36,274 bases of DNA from Sulfurimonas sp. (GCA_027056465.1 JALUKS010000199.1:12071-48344), one strand, 5' to 3'. Positions 16,151 to 23,115 are shown, counted from the first letter of the stretch. The notes: generated from the sequence alone by a model not told the origin. Made by a program: numbers and translations.

Positions 16151-16193
16151 AAAGTGAAGATCCTTGTTGTGATAGTAAAAAATATTTTGTGCA

Positions 16194-16199
16194 ATTATA
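16194..16199 (-). promoter_or_regulatory. -10 element for yaaA
   Basis: TATAAT on the minus strand in the 90-base divergent spacer, 43 bases upstream of the yaaA ATG. It leaves a leader of about 37 bases. Confidence 0.5.
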
Positions 16200-16208
16200 G
16201 CGACTAAA

Positions 16209-16217
16209 TGTTATAAT
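16209..16217 (+). promoter_or_regulatory. extended -10 promoter for the GAF/HD-GYP gene
   Basis: TGTTATAAT matches an extended -10 (TGnTATAAT). It lies 23 bases upstream of the ATG, and TGGAG sits between them as the ribosome binding site. No good -35 hexamer is present, which the extended -10 may compensate. Confidence 0.6.
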
Positions 16218-16240
16218 ACATCTAATACAATGGAGAAGTT

Positions 16241-18160
16241 ATGAATAGAGATATAAAAAGTTTAACGGCGAATGAGATACTAGATTATGTGTTTACCTAT
16301 TTGACAGAAGTCTCTTCTCTCACAGACTATGATGAGATACTAGTCGTTCTCGCAAAAATGGGACGCTCGCTTACAAGTGCAGATAGATGTAGTATCTGGG
16401 TGGTTTCAGAGGATAAAAAAACTCTCTGGACAAAGGTAGCTCAAGGAGTAGGTCGCTTAGAAATACCTGTAGAATCAGGAATAGTAGGTGCAGCAATTAA
16501 GAATGGACAACGTGAAATTATTTCTGATGCCTATCTTGATGAGCGTTTTAATAAAGAGGTAGATTCTCAAACTGGCTATCGAACAAAAAGCATGATGGTT
16601 ATTCCTATGTATGATTATAGTGAAAATATAGTAGGTGCTTTTCAAGTAGTAAATCATCATGGAGAACATAATGAGTTTGAAGAAAGAGATTTAGAGCGTC
16701 TTACATTGGCTAGTACTTATGCAGCTGAAACACTTGTCTCTGCAAAACTAGCTATAGAAATAACAGAGACACAAAAAGAGGTAGTCTTTACAATGGGTTC
16801 TATTGCTGAGAGTAGATCAAAAGAGACAGGAAATCATGTCAAACGTGTTGCCGAGTACTCAAAGATTTTAGCACTAGCCTATGGACTTGATGAAGAGGAA
16901 TCAGAACTTCTTAAACAAGCAAGTCCAATGCATGATATAGGTAAAGTAGCAATTTCAGATAGTATTTTAAATAAACCTGGTCGTTTTGATGAGAATGAGC
17001 GTTTTATTATGAACACTCATGCTGAACTTGGATATAAGATGATAAAAGACTCTAATCGTCCACTCCTAAAAGCAGCTTCTATTGTAGCTTACGAGCATCA
17101 TGAAAAATGGAATGGTACAGGATATCCACGGAAGCTAAAAGGCAAAGAAATCCATATCTATGGTCGTATTACAGCTTTAGCAGATGTTTTTGATGCATTG
17201 GGAAGTGATAGGGTATATAAAAAGGCTTGGAGTAATGAAAGAATTTTTTCTTTGTTACATGAAGAGAGAGGAGAACATTTTGATCCACATCTCGTAGATA
17301 TCTTTTTTGAGAATTTAGAAAAAATAGAAGCGGTCCGTGATAGTTTTAATGATAGATATGAGGACCAAACAGCTCTTAGTGAACAAAAAGAGATAAAAAT
17401 CCTAGGGGCTTATGGTACAAAATCAAAAGGCTATGGAACAAGTGCTTTCTATGTGAATAAAAAAAATGTAATTGATGCAGGCAATCTACTTGAACCGCTT
17501 AATATAGAAAGTATAGATATAGAAAATATCTGGATGACACATTCACATCTTGACCATATTATAGATATTGCATATATATTAGATAACTATTTCAACTTAC
17601 GTAAAAAATCTCTTAACATTATAGGATTACCTGAAACCATACAAGCTATAAAGGAGAATTTTTTAAATAATACAATATGGCCAGACTTTAGTGTTATACC
17701 ATTAACACTCTCAGATGAAATGGCTGTAACATATACAGAGATAGAAATAGATAAAGAGTATAGTATAGGAAAGCAGGAGACAATCAAGGCATTTTATACA
17801 GATCATACGGTTGCAAGTTGTGGTTATGTCTATACAAAAGAGAATAAGAGTGTTCTTATAACAGCGGATACCTATTCACTTGATAATGCAATAAATGAGA
17901 TAAATAGTAATGATAAAATATCTAGTGTAGTAATAGAATGTTCTTTTCCTAGTGAGTTTGAAAATTTAGCAATAACTTCTAAACATCTGACACCAAAAAT
18001 ATTGTTTAAGATGTTAGAAGATGTCAAAAGAGAGGGTGTGCAACTTTATATCAATCATATTAAACCATCTTACTTTAAAAGAATCAGTGATGAGATAGAG
18101 GAATATAGGGGAAAATGGGAGCCAAAAATACTAAAAGATGGAAATTTCATATATTTTTAG
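16241..18160 (+). CDS. GAF - HD-GYP - metallo-beta-lactamase-fold signalling phosphodiesterase
   Basis: A 639-residue cytoplasmic protein with three domains. A GAF sensor (about 25-170) contains the AADRCSIWVV-like segment and PVESGIVGAAIKNGQREIISDAYLDERF. An HD-GYP domain (about 178-365) has H199, the metal-binding H231-D232 of HDIGKVAI, H260, EHHEKWNGTGYP (285-296) and ADVFDAL (314-320), so it looks catalytically intact for c-di-GMP hydrolysis. A C-terminal metallo-beta-lactamase fold (about 385-639) has H434-S-H436-L-D438-H439, YTDHT (519-523), TADTY (541-545) with D543, and NHIKPSYF (605-612). The last domain most resembles class II cyclic-nucleotide phosphodiesterases (PDE1 type), although the match to their signature is imperfect. 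It seems to join two phosphodiesterase folds under one sensor. It has its own promoter, and the tRNA operon follows. Confidence 0.88.
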   Translation: MNRDIKSLTANEILDYVFTYLTEVSSLTDYDEILVVLAKMGRSLTSADRCSIWVVSEDKKTLWTKVAQGVGRLEIPVESGIVGAAIKNGQREIISDAYLDERFNKEVDSQTGYRTKSMMVIPMYDYSENIVGAFQVVNHHGEHNEFEERDLERLTLASTYAAETLVSAKLAIEITETQKEVVFTMGSIAESRSKETGNHVKRVAEYSKILALAYGLDEEESELLKQASPMHDIGKVAISDSILNKPGRFDENERFIMNTHAELGYKMIKDSNRPLLKAASIVAYEHHEKWNGTGYPRKLKGKEIHIYGRITALADVFDALGSDRVYKKAWSNERIFSLLHEERGEHFDPHLVDIFFENLEKIEAVRDSFNDRYEDQTALSEQKEIKILGAYGTKSKGYGTSAFYVNKKNVIDAGNLLEPLNIESIDIENIWMTHSHLDHIIDIAYILDNYFNLRKKSLNIIGLPETIQAIKENFLNNTIWPDFSVIPLTLSDEMAVTYTEIEIDKEYSIGKQETIKAFYTDHTVASCGYVYTKENKSVLITADTYSLDNAINEINSNDKISSVVIECSFPSEFENLAITSKHLTPKILFKMLEDVKREGVQLYINHIKPSYFKRISDEIEEYRGKWEPKILKDGNFIYF

Positions 18161-18168
18161 CAAAAACC

Positions 18169-18197
18169 TTGACATTAAAAACGAAAAGGACTATAAT
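18169..18197 (+). promoter_or_regulatory. consensus sigma70 promoter of the tRNA-tuf operon
   Basis: TTGACA (18169-18174) and TATAAT (18192-18197) are both exact consensus hexamers separated by 17 bases, the optimal spacing. Transcription should begin near 18204, eleven bases before tRNA-Thr. Most promoters in this window show only a -10, so this one stands out as a strong stable-RNA promoter. Confidence 0.85.
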
Positions 18198-18214
18198 TCT
18201 GACTCAATTTCGAT

Positions 18215-18291
18215 GCCGACATAGCTCAGTTGGCTAGAGCAGCTGATTTGTAATCAGCAGGCCCGGGGTTCAAATCCTCGTGTCGGCACCA
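18215..18291 (+). tRNA. tRNA-Thr (anticodon UGU)
   Basis: The acceptor GCCGACA pairs fully with TGTCGGC, followed by A and an encoded CCA. The anticodon stem GCTGA/TCAGC encloses TTTGTAA, giving anticodon TGT, which reads ACA and related Thr codons. The D-arm and a normal TTCAAAT T-loop are present. It is first in the cluster behind the consensus promoter. Confidence 0.95.
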
Positions 18292-18356
18292 TTGAAATTT
18301 GAATATTAGAAACAGTGTTAGACCAGAAAAGATATAAGTTTACTTATATAATTTGT

Positions 18357-18441
18357 GGTGAGATAGTCAAGTGGCCAACGACGGCGGACTGTAAATCCGC
18401 TCCCTACGGGTTCAGAGGTTCGACTCCTCTTCTCACCACCA
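18357..18441 (+). tRNA. tRNA-Tyr (anticodon GUA)
   Basis: A class II tRNA of 85 bases with a long variable arm. The acceptor GGTGAGA/TCTCACC is perfect, the anticodon loop CTGTAAA is held by GCGGA/TCCGC, and A-CCA is encoded. It lies 65 bases after tRNA-Thr. Confidence 0.95.
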
Positions 18442-18450
18442 TCGTTTAAT

Positions 18451-18526
<76 letters not shown>

Positions 18527-18649
18527 TAAACACAAAACTTCTGGAAGCTGAAGTACAATTTTTTGCACTTACTTCATAAAACTATATGAATATTTACTTG
18601 TATAGTTATCTAATCACAAAAAACTAATAGTATTAATAAAAAAAGAGTT

Positions 18650-18791
18650 ATTCAATTATTGCTTGATGTAGTCTTGATGCTGTCGTGGCTCAGGGGTAGA
18701 GCACTTGCTTGGTAAGTAAGAGGCCGTGGGTTCAAATCCCACCGTCAGCACCATAATGTAGAAATTATATATATTTAAGCAATAATTGAAT
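18650..18791 (+). repeat. 15-base inverted repeat enclosing tRNA-Thr(GGU)
   Basis: ATTCAATTATTGCTT (18650-18664) and AAGCAATAATTGAAT (18777-18791) are perfect reverse complements placed 14 bases before and 23 bases after the tRNA. In the transcript they could form a 15-pair stem closing off the tRNA from the tuf message. A processing stem is the simplest interpretation. Confidence 0.7.
18679..18753 (+). tRNA. tRNA-Thr (anticodon GGU)
   Basis: The anticodon loop TTGGTAA gives GGT, which reads ACC and ACU. The T-arm GTGGG-TTCAAAT-CCCAC and D-arm are normal and CCA is encoded. The acceptor GCTGTCG against CGTCAGC has a T-T mismatch at pair 5:68, and the anticodon stem has one G-T pair (30:40). 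All other tRNAs here have perfect acceptors. It is still scored as functional, because no second tRNA-Thr(GGU) is visible in the window. Confidence 0.9.
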
Positions 18792-18795
18792 GATT

Positions 18796-18807
18796 TTTGG
18801 ATATAAT
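18796..18807 (+). promoter_or_regulatory. promoter for tuf
   Basis: A T-run followed by GGA and TATAAT (18802-18807) fits the Campylobacterota pattern of a T-rich block directly upstream of the -10, with no -35. It would start tuf transcription near 18814 and allow expression independent of the tRNA promoter. Confidence 0.5.
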
Positions 18808-18842
18808 TCCAATTCAATTCACAAACTAAGTAGGAGAACACA

Positions 18843-20045
18843 ATGGCAAAAGAAAAATTTGAACGTGGTACGAAACCCCACGTAAACATCGGTACAATTG
18901 GACACGTTGACCACGGTAAAACAACACTAACAGCTGCAATTACAGCAGTATTAGCAGTAACTAATGGTGCTGCACTTATGGATTACGATCAGATCGATAA
19001 TGCTCCAGAAGAAAGAGAACGTGGTATCACGATCGCTACTTCACATGTTGAGTACGAAACTGACAAACGTCACTATGCACACGTTGACTGTCCAGGTCAC
19101 GCGGATTATGTTAAGAACATGATTACTGGTGCTGCTCAAATGGATGGTGCTATTCTTGTTGTTTCTGCAGCGGATGGCCCAATGCCACAAACTCGTGAGC
19201 ATATCCTTCTTTCTAAGCAAGTTGGTGTTCCTTACATCGTTGTTTTCATGAACAAAGAAGATATGGTTGATGATGAAGAGTTAATGGAACTAGTAGAGAT
19301 GGAAATTCGTGAACTTCTTGACATGTACGACTTCCCAGGTGATGACACTCCAATTACTGCGGGTTCTGCACTTAAAGCTCTTGAAGAAGCAAAAACTGGT
19401 ACTCTTGCTGAGTGGTCAGATAAAATTATTGCTCTTATGGCTACTGTTGATGCATGGATTCCTGATCCAGTTCGTGAAACTGATAAAGATTTCTTAATGC
19501 CTATTGAAGATGTTTTCTCAATCTCTGGTCGTGGTACAGTTGTTACTGGTAAAATCGATCGTGGTACTATCAAAGTTGGTGAAGAAGTAGAAATCGTTGG
19601 TATCACTGATACTATGAAAACTACTGTAACTGGTGTTGAAATGTTCCGTAAAGAGATGGAAGAAGGTATTGCTGGAGATAACTGTGGTATTTTAATCCGT
19701 GGTATAGCTAAAGAAGAAGTTCAACGTGGACAAGTTCTTTGTAAGCCAGGTACTATTAACCCACACACAACATTTACTGCAGAAATTTATGTTCTAAGTA
19801 AAGATGAGGGTGGTCGTCATACTCCATTCTTCTCAAACTACCGTCCTCAGTTCTACGTACGTACAACTGATGTTACTGGTGCTATTACATTACCAGAAGG
19901 TACTGAGATGGTTATGCCAGGTGATAACGTAAGTATTACTGCTGAGTTAATTCACCCAATTGCAATGGAAGTTGGTACTAACTTCGCTATCCGTGAGGGT
20001 GGTAGAACTGTTGGTGCTGGTGTTGTTGCATCAATTGTTAAATAA
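18843..20045 (+). CDS. tuf: elongation factor Tu
   Basis: A 400-residue GTPase that delivers aminoacyl-tRNA to the ribosome. The G1 loop GHVDHGKT starts at residue 20, DCPGHADYV is G3, and NKEDMVDD is G4, with Glu where many bacteria have Cys. The RGITIATSHVEYE switch I and the beta-barrel domains 2 and 3 (SISGRGTVVTGKIDRG; PFFSNYRPQFYVRTTDVTG) are complete. The ATG is preceded by AGGAG. The gene follows four tRNAs in the same order as the thrU-tyrU-glyT-thrT-tufB cluster of E. coli. Its stop codon lies inside a hairpin that may end or attenuate the transcript before rpmG. Codon use is strongly biased, as expected for a highly expressed gene. Confidence 0.98.
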   Translation: MAKEKFERGTKPHVNIGTIGHVDHGKTTLTAAITAVLAVTNGAALMDYDQIDNAPEERERGITIATSHVEYETDKRHYAHVDCPGHADYVKNMITGAAQMDGAILVVSAADGPMPQTREHILLSKQVGVPYIVVFMNKEDMVDDEELMELVEMEIRELLDMYDFPGDDTPITAGSALKALEEAKTGTLAEWSDKIIALMATVDAWIPDPVRETDKDFLMPIEDVFSISGRGTVVTGKIDRGTIKVGEEVEIVGITDTMKTTVTGVEMFRKEMEEGIAGDNCGILIRGIAKEEVQRGQVLCKPGTINPHTTFTAEIYVLSKDEGGRHTPFFSNYRPQFYVRTTDVTGAITLPEGTEMVMPGDNVSITAELIHPIAMEVGTNFAIREGGRTVGAGVVASIVK

Positions 20046-20065
20046 TTCGCACTAGCGAATTATTT
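20040..20065 (+). terminator. hairpin overlapping the tuf stop codon
   Basis: AAATAATTCGC (20040-20050) and GCGAATTATTT (20055-20065) form a perfect 11-pair stem with a four-base loop. The left arm contains the TAA of tuf, and the right arm ends in a U-rich tract, as in bidirectional intrinsic terminators. It probably lowers read-through into rpmG and secE-nusG. Confidence 0.6.
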
Positions 20066-20088
20066 AATCCTTTAAAGGTAAATATAAC

Positions 20089-20241
20089 ATGAGAGAAGCA
20101 GTTCACTTAGGTTGTGAGAAATGTACTAGACGTAATTATCACACAACAAAAAATAAAAAGACTCATACAGAGAAATTTTCAGTACGTAAGTATTGTAAAT
20201 GGTGTCGTGAGCACACAACTCATAAAGAGATGAAGTTATAA
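20089..20241 (+). CDS. rpmG: 50S ribosomal protein L33
   Basis: A 50-residue protein, MREAVHLGCEKCTRRNYHTT and onward, with two CxxC pairs (C9/C12 and C36/C39) that make it the zinc-binding (C+) form of L33. RRNYHTTKNKK and KYCKWCREHTTHKE are family signatures. It is a component of the large subunit near the E site. Having the zinc form suggests no zinc-free paralogue is needed at this locus, though one could exist elsewhere. It lies between tuf and tRNA-Trp, the usual bacterial context before secE-nusG, with AAAGG upstream. Confidence 0.96.
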   Translation: MREAVHLGCEKCTRRNYHTTKNKKTHTEKFSVRKYCKWCREHTTHKEMKL

Positions 20242-20266
20242 TAACTTTTTCTTTTTAGAGAATTTG

Positions 20267-20291
20267 AACCAAGAATTTTTCTTGGTTTTTT
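20267..20291 (+). terminator. intrinsic terminator after rpmG
   Basis: AACCAAGAA (20267-20275) pairs with TTCTTGGTT (20279-20287) and runs directly into a T-tract. It lies just three bases before tRNA-Trp, so the tRNA would need read-through or a promoter inside this AT-rich spacer; none is obvious. Confidence 0.6.
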
Positions 20292-20293
20292 AT

Positions 20294-20369
20294 AGGCGTA
20301 TAGCTCCAATGGTAGAGCACCGGATTCCAAATCCGGGTGTTGCGGGTTCGAGTCCCCCTACGCCTGCCA
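20294..20369 (+). tRNA. tRNA-Trp (anticodon CCA)
   Basis: The acceptor AGGCGTA/TACGCCT is perfect with discriminator G and encoded CCA. The anticodon stem CCGGA/TCCGG holds TTCCAAA, giving CCA. The rpmG-trnW-secE-nusG order is common in bacteria. Confidence 0.96.
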
Positions 20370-20403
20370 CTATTTATTATTAGTTAAACTTTAGAGTTTC
20401 ACT

Positions 20404-20409
20404 TATAAT
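20404..20409 (+). promoter_or_regulatory. -10 element for secE-nusG
   Basis: TATAAT lies 34 bases upstream of the preferred secE ATG, after tRNA-Trp. No -35 consensus is visible. Confidence 0.45.
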
Positions 20410-20442
20410 AGATATTATTGAAATTTAGAATGGAAAATGATT

Positions 20443-20622
20443 ATGAACTTAAGTAAACATATTAGACAAGCAAAAAGCGAACTAGATAAGGTAATCTTTC
20501 CAACAGGTGGGCAAGTAAAACAAGCATATATATCTGTAATTATAGTAGTGAGTGTTATTGCTGCATTTTTGGCATTAGTAGATTTATTGATGTCATCAAT
20601 TATGAAAACAATAGTAGGATAG
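20443..20622 (+). CDS. secE: preprotein translocase subunit SecE
   Basis: A 59-residue single-span SecE. The amphipathic cytoplasmic segment ELDKVIFPTGGQVKQ (about 13-27) contains the conserved (V/I)xWPT-like block, here VIFPTGGQ, and is followed by one membrane helix (about 31-53). SecE clamps SecY in the SecYEG translocon. The start ATG at 20443 is preferred to the ATG at 20437, because the AATGGA ribosome binding site is well spaced only for the former. The length fits the short one-helix SecE type rather than the three-helix E. coli form. nusG follows eight bases later. Confidence 0.94.
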   Translation: MNLSKHIRQAKSELDKVIFPTGGQVKQAYISVIIVVSVIAAFLALVDLLMSSIMKTIVG

Positions 20623-20630
20623 GAAAGAAA

Positions 20631-21158
20631 ATGGCACAACAATGGTACTCAATTCAAACTTATGGTAATGATAGACAAGTAAGGGATGCAATATTTAATA
20701 TGATTGAGGAGATGAGTCTTCAAGAATTTATTACAGAAGTTATCGTTCCTACGGAAGATGTTATCGAAGTAAAAGACGGAAAGAAAAAAATAAGTGAGCG
20801 TTCACTCTACTCTGGATATGTTTTTGCAAAATTAGAATTAAATACAGAGATTCAACACCTTATTCAGTCAGTGCCAAAGGTATCTGGTTTTATTGGCGAA
20901 GGTAATATTCCTACTCCACTAAGTGAACATGATATTAATGTTATTCTTGATCGTGTGAACAATCGTGCTGCTCCAAAACCAAAAGTATTTTTTGATAATG
21001 GTGAAACAGTTCGTATTATTGATGGACCATTTGCAAACTTTACAGCAACTGTAGATGAATATGACCTAGAGCATGGAACACTTAAGCTCAATGTCTTGAT
21101 ATTTGGCCGTGCGACTCCTGTTGATATCTCTTACACACAAGTAGAGAAAATCATCTAA
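20631..21158 (+). CDS. nusG: transcription termination/antitermination factor NusG
   Basis: A 175-residue two-domain protein. The NGN domain (about 4-115) starts with WYSIQTYGNDRQVRDAI, contains LYSGYVFAKLEL and FIGEGNIPTPLSEHDI, and binds the RNA polymerase clamp. The C-terminal KOW domain (about 122-175) has GETVRIIDGPFANFTATVDEYD and LKLNVLIFGRATPVDISYTQVEKI, which contacts Rho or S10. It couples transcription to translation and supports Rho termination. AGGAAAG precedes the ATG. It sits between secE and the L11 operon, the most common bacterial arrangement. Confidence 0.97.
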   Translation: MAQQWYSIQTYGNDRQVRDAIFNMIEEMSLQEFITEVIVPTEDVIEVKDGKKKISERSLYSGYVFAKLELNTEIQHLIQSVPKVSGFIGEGNIPTPLSEHDINVILDRVNNRAAPKPKVFFDNGETVRIIDGPFANFTATVDEYDLEHGTLKLNVLIFGRATPVDISYTQVEKII

Positions 21159-21167
21159 TATACTTTG

Positions 21168-21214
21168 ACTGTGTTAAGTTTAGGTTTTTATAAGAGACTT
21201 AAGCTTAACACAGT
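21168..21214 (+). promoter_or_regulatory. long hairpin in the nusG-rplK spacer
   Basis: ACTGTGTTAAGTTTA (21168-21182) pairs with TAAGCTTAACACAGT (21200-21214) over 15 positions with a single G-U. There is no U-run after it, so it is not a typical terminator; an RNase III site or a translational control element for the L11 operon is possible. Confidence 0.5.
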
Positions 21215-21246
21215 TAAGCGAATAAAATAAACACAAAGGAAATATC

Positions 21247-21672
21247 ATGGCAAAAAAAGTTATGGATTATATCAAGCTACACATTGACGCTGGTAAAGCA
21301 AACCCTGCTCCACCAGTTGGACCAGCATTAGGACAACGTGGTGTTAACATCATGGAATTCACTAAAGCATTCAATGAAAAAACTAAAGACAAAATGGGCT
21401 TTAAAGTTCCAGTTGTAATTACTGTTTATACTGATAGAAGTTTCTCTTTTATCACTAAGCAACCACCGGCATCTGCTCTTCTTATGAAGGCTGCCAACCT
21501 TAAGAAAGGTACGGATAATCCACTTAAAAATAAAGTTGGAAAAATTACTCGTGCACAACTTATGGAAGTTGTTGATGCAAAAATTGCTGACTTAAATACA
21601 GATGACAAAGATATGGCAGCGAATACTCTAGCGGGTACTGCACGTTCAATGGGTATCGAAATAGTAGAGTAG
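21247..21672 (+). CDS. rplK: 50S ribosomal protein L11
   Basis: A 141-residue protein with KLHIDAGKANPAPPVGPALGQRGVNIMEF (about 10-38), the proline-rich thiostrepton-site segment, and the C-terminal 23S rRNA-binding domain with VGKITRAQL and LAGTARSMGIEIVE. It forms the GTPase-associated centre with L10 and L7/L12, encoded downstream. An AAAGGA site precedes the ATG. First gene of rplK-rplA-rplJ-rplL. Length is standard. Confidence 0.98.
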   Translation: MAKKVMDYIKLHIDAGKANPAPPVGPALGQRGVNIMEFTKAFNEKTKDKMGFKVPVVITVYTDRSFSFITKQPPASALLMKAANLKKGTDNPLKNKVGKITRAQLMEVVDAKIADLNTDDKDMAANTLAGTARSMGIEIVE

Positions 21673-21744
21673 GTTTTATCTATTCAATCACCAACCACAG
21701 TGATTTAAAATATTTGTGGCAGAATTTAGATGGAGAATTTGACA

Positions 21745-22437
21745 ATGAGCAAAAGATATAAACAATTAGTAGAAAAGATAGATGCTAGCAAAGCTTACAG
21801 TGTAACTGAAGCTGCTGCAACTGTAAAAGATTTAACAAGTGCAAAATTTGACGAAACTGTTGAAATTGCTATGAACTTAAATGTAGATCCTCGTCATGCT
21901 GACCAAATGGTTCGTGGTGCACTTGTACTTCCACATGGTACTGGTAAGACTGTTCGTGTTGCAGTATTTGCAAAGGGTGTTAAAGCTGATGAAGCTAAAG
22001 CTGCTGGTGCTGACATTGTTGGTACTGATGATTTAGTTGCTGACATTAAAGCTGGAATTTTTAACTTTGATGTAGTTGTTGCTGCACCAGACTGTATGGG
22101 TCTTGTTGGACAAATTGGTCGTATTCTAGGGCCAAAAGGTCTTATGCCTAACCCTAAAACAGGAACTGTAACTCCAGATGTTGCAACTGCTGTTAAGAAT
22201 GTTAAAGGCGGGCAAGTAAACTTCCGTGTTGACAAAAAAGGTAATATCCATGCAGGTATTGGTAAAGCAAGTTTTGCTGCAGAGCAAATAGCTGAAAATC
22301 TTACCTCTTTCCTTGCTGCTATAAATAAGCAAAAACCAGCTTCTGCAAAAGGTCGTTATATCAAGAATGCTGCTCTTAGTTTAACTATGAGTCCAGCTGT
22401 TAAACTTGATTTAGTAGAACTAGCAGATATCAAGTAG
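21745..22437 (+). CDS. rplA: 50S ribosomal protein L1
   Basis: A 230-residue protein. MSKRYKQLVEKID starts at the ATG at 21745, with GGAG nine bases upstream; the in-frame ATG at 21730 would itself contain that ribosome binding site and is rejected. The family signature DCMGLVGQIGRILGPKGLMPNPKTGTVT and the KGGQVNFRVDKKGNIHAGIGKASF segment are intact. L1 forms the mobile stalk at the E site and in many bacteria represses its own operon by binding mRNA. The 72-base spacer before it has a small hairpin (AATCAC/GTGATT). A terminator-like hairpin follows the gene. Confidence 0.97.
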   Translation: MSKRYKQLVEKIDASKAYSVTEAAATVKDLTSAKFDETVEIAMNLNVDPRHADQMVRGALVLPHGTGKTVRVAVFAKGVKADEAKAAGADIVGTDDLVADIKAGIFNFDVVVAAPDCMGLVGQIGRILGPKGLMPNPKTGTVTPDVATAVKNVKGGQVNFRVDKKGNIHAGIGKASFAAEQIAENLTSFLAAINKQKPASAKGRYIKNAALSLTMSPAVKLDLVELADIK

Positions 22438-22450
22438 AAATACTTAAGCA

Positions 22451-22480
22451 TAAACGCCATCTGGCGTTTAAGTCTTTATT
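22451..22480 (+). terminator. hairpin after rplA
   Basis: TAAACGCCA (22451-22459) and TGGCGTTTA (22462-22470) form a perfect nine-pair stem (effective loop larger than the two central bases), followed by AGTCTTTATTTT. It is a likely intrinsic terminator or attenuator separating rplKA from rplJL. Confidence 0.6.
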
Positions 22481-22537
22481 TTGAGATATTAGTATCTTAA
22501 ACTAAAGATTTTCATTTTGAAAATCTGAATTTACTTG

Positions 22538-22610
22538 GACTAAAGATAGTTGGGGGTATTTACCGTGTTGGTAATGAGCTTAATCGAGCCTTTCTCGCCC
22601 CTCTTGAAGT
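22538..22610 (+). promoter_or_regulatory. L10-leader-like autoregulatory element
   Basis: Upstream of rplJ lies a region with GGGG (22552-22555) able to pair with CCCC (22598-22601). It encloses the short helices TACC/GGTA (22561-22572) and CGAG/CTCG (22585-22597), followed by the rplJ ribosome binding site. This resembles the L10 leader, which the L10-L7/L12 complex binds to repress rplJL translation. The assignment rests on position and hand folding. An 8-pair hairpin GATTTTCA/TGAAAATC (22507-22525) lies just upstream. Confidence 0.55.
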
Positions 22611-22632
22611 TATGTCTGGAAAGGAGAATTAT

Positions 22633-23115
22633 ATGTTAAAGTCAAAAAAAGCTGAAGTTATTGCTGAATTAACATCTGCGTTTGAAAATACAACTGCTGT
22701 AGTTATATGTGACTACAAAGGGTTAACTGTTGACAAACTTGAAATGTTAAGAAAAGCTGCTAAAGCAAAAGACACAAGTGTTCAGGTTGTAAAGAATACT
22801 TTAGCTACAATCGCATTAAACAATGCTGGTATGAGTGGTATTGAAATCAAAGATACAAATATTTTTATTTGGTCTGATGATGTTATCTCTGCTGCAAAAA
22901 TTTCTGCAGATTTCGCTAAAGATAATGAGCAATTTGTTATTAAAGCTGGTTACTTAGATAAAGAAGCTGCTGATATAGCTAAAATTGAAGCATTTGCTAA
23001 ACTTCCTGGTCGTGAAGAACTTCTCGGTATGCTTGCTGCTACTTGGATGGCTCCAATCACGAATATGGCTGTTGGAATCGATGCTCTTAGAAAGAAATTA
23101 GAAGAAGAAGCTTAG
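22633..23115 (+). CDS. rplJ: 50S ribosomal protein L10
   Basis: A 160-residue protein, MLKSKKAEVIAELTSAFENT onward, with TAVVICDYKGLTVDKLEMLRKAAKA and VVKNTLATIALNNAG typical of the rRNA-binding N-terminal domain and a C-terminal helix that carries L7/L12 dimers. The ATG at 22633 is chosen because AAAGGAGAA lies just upstream; an earlier ATG at 22612 would put that site inside the gene. It anchors the stalk and is probably autoregulated through the leader at 22538-22610. rplL follows after 60 bases containing a small hairpin (AGTGC/GCACT). Confidence 0.97.
   Translation: MLKSKKAEVIAELTSAFENTTAVVICDYKGLTVDKLEMLRKAAKAKDTSVQVVKNTLATIALNNAGMSGIEIKDTNIFIWSDDVISAAKISADFAKDNEQFVIKAGYLDKEAADIAKIEAFAKLPGREELLGMLAATWMAPITNMAVGIDALRKKLEEEA

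Noticed and set aside
18540..18575. Third copy of the 4825-4949 repeat near the tRNA cluster
   Set aside because: CTGAAGTACAATTTTTTGCACTT resembles the loop region only superficially and lacks the GGGAGTACT start and AGGC block.
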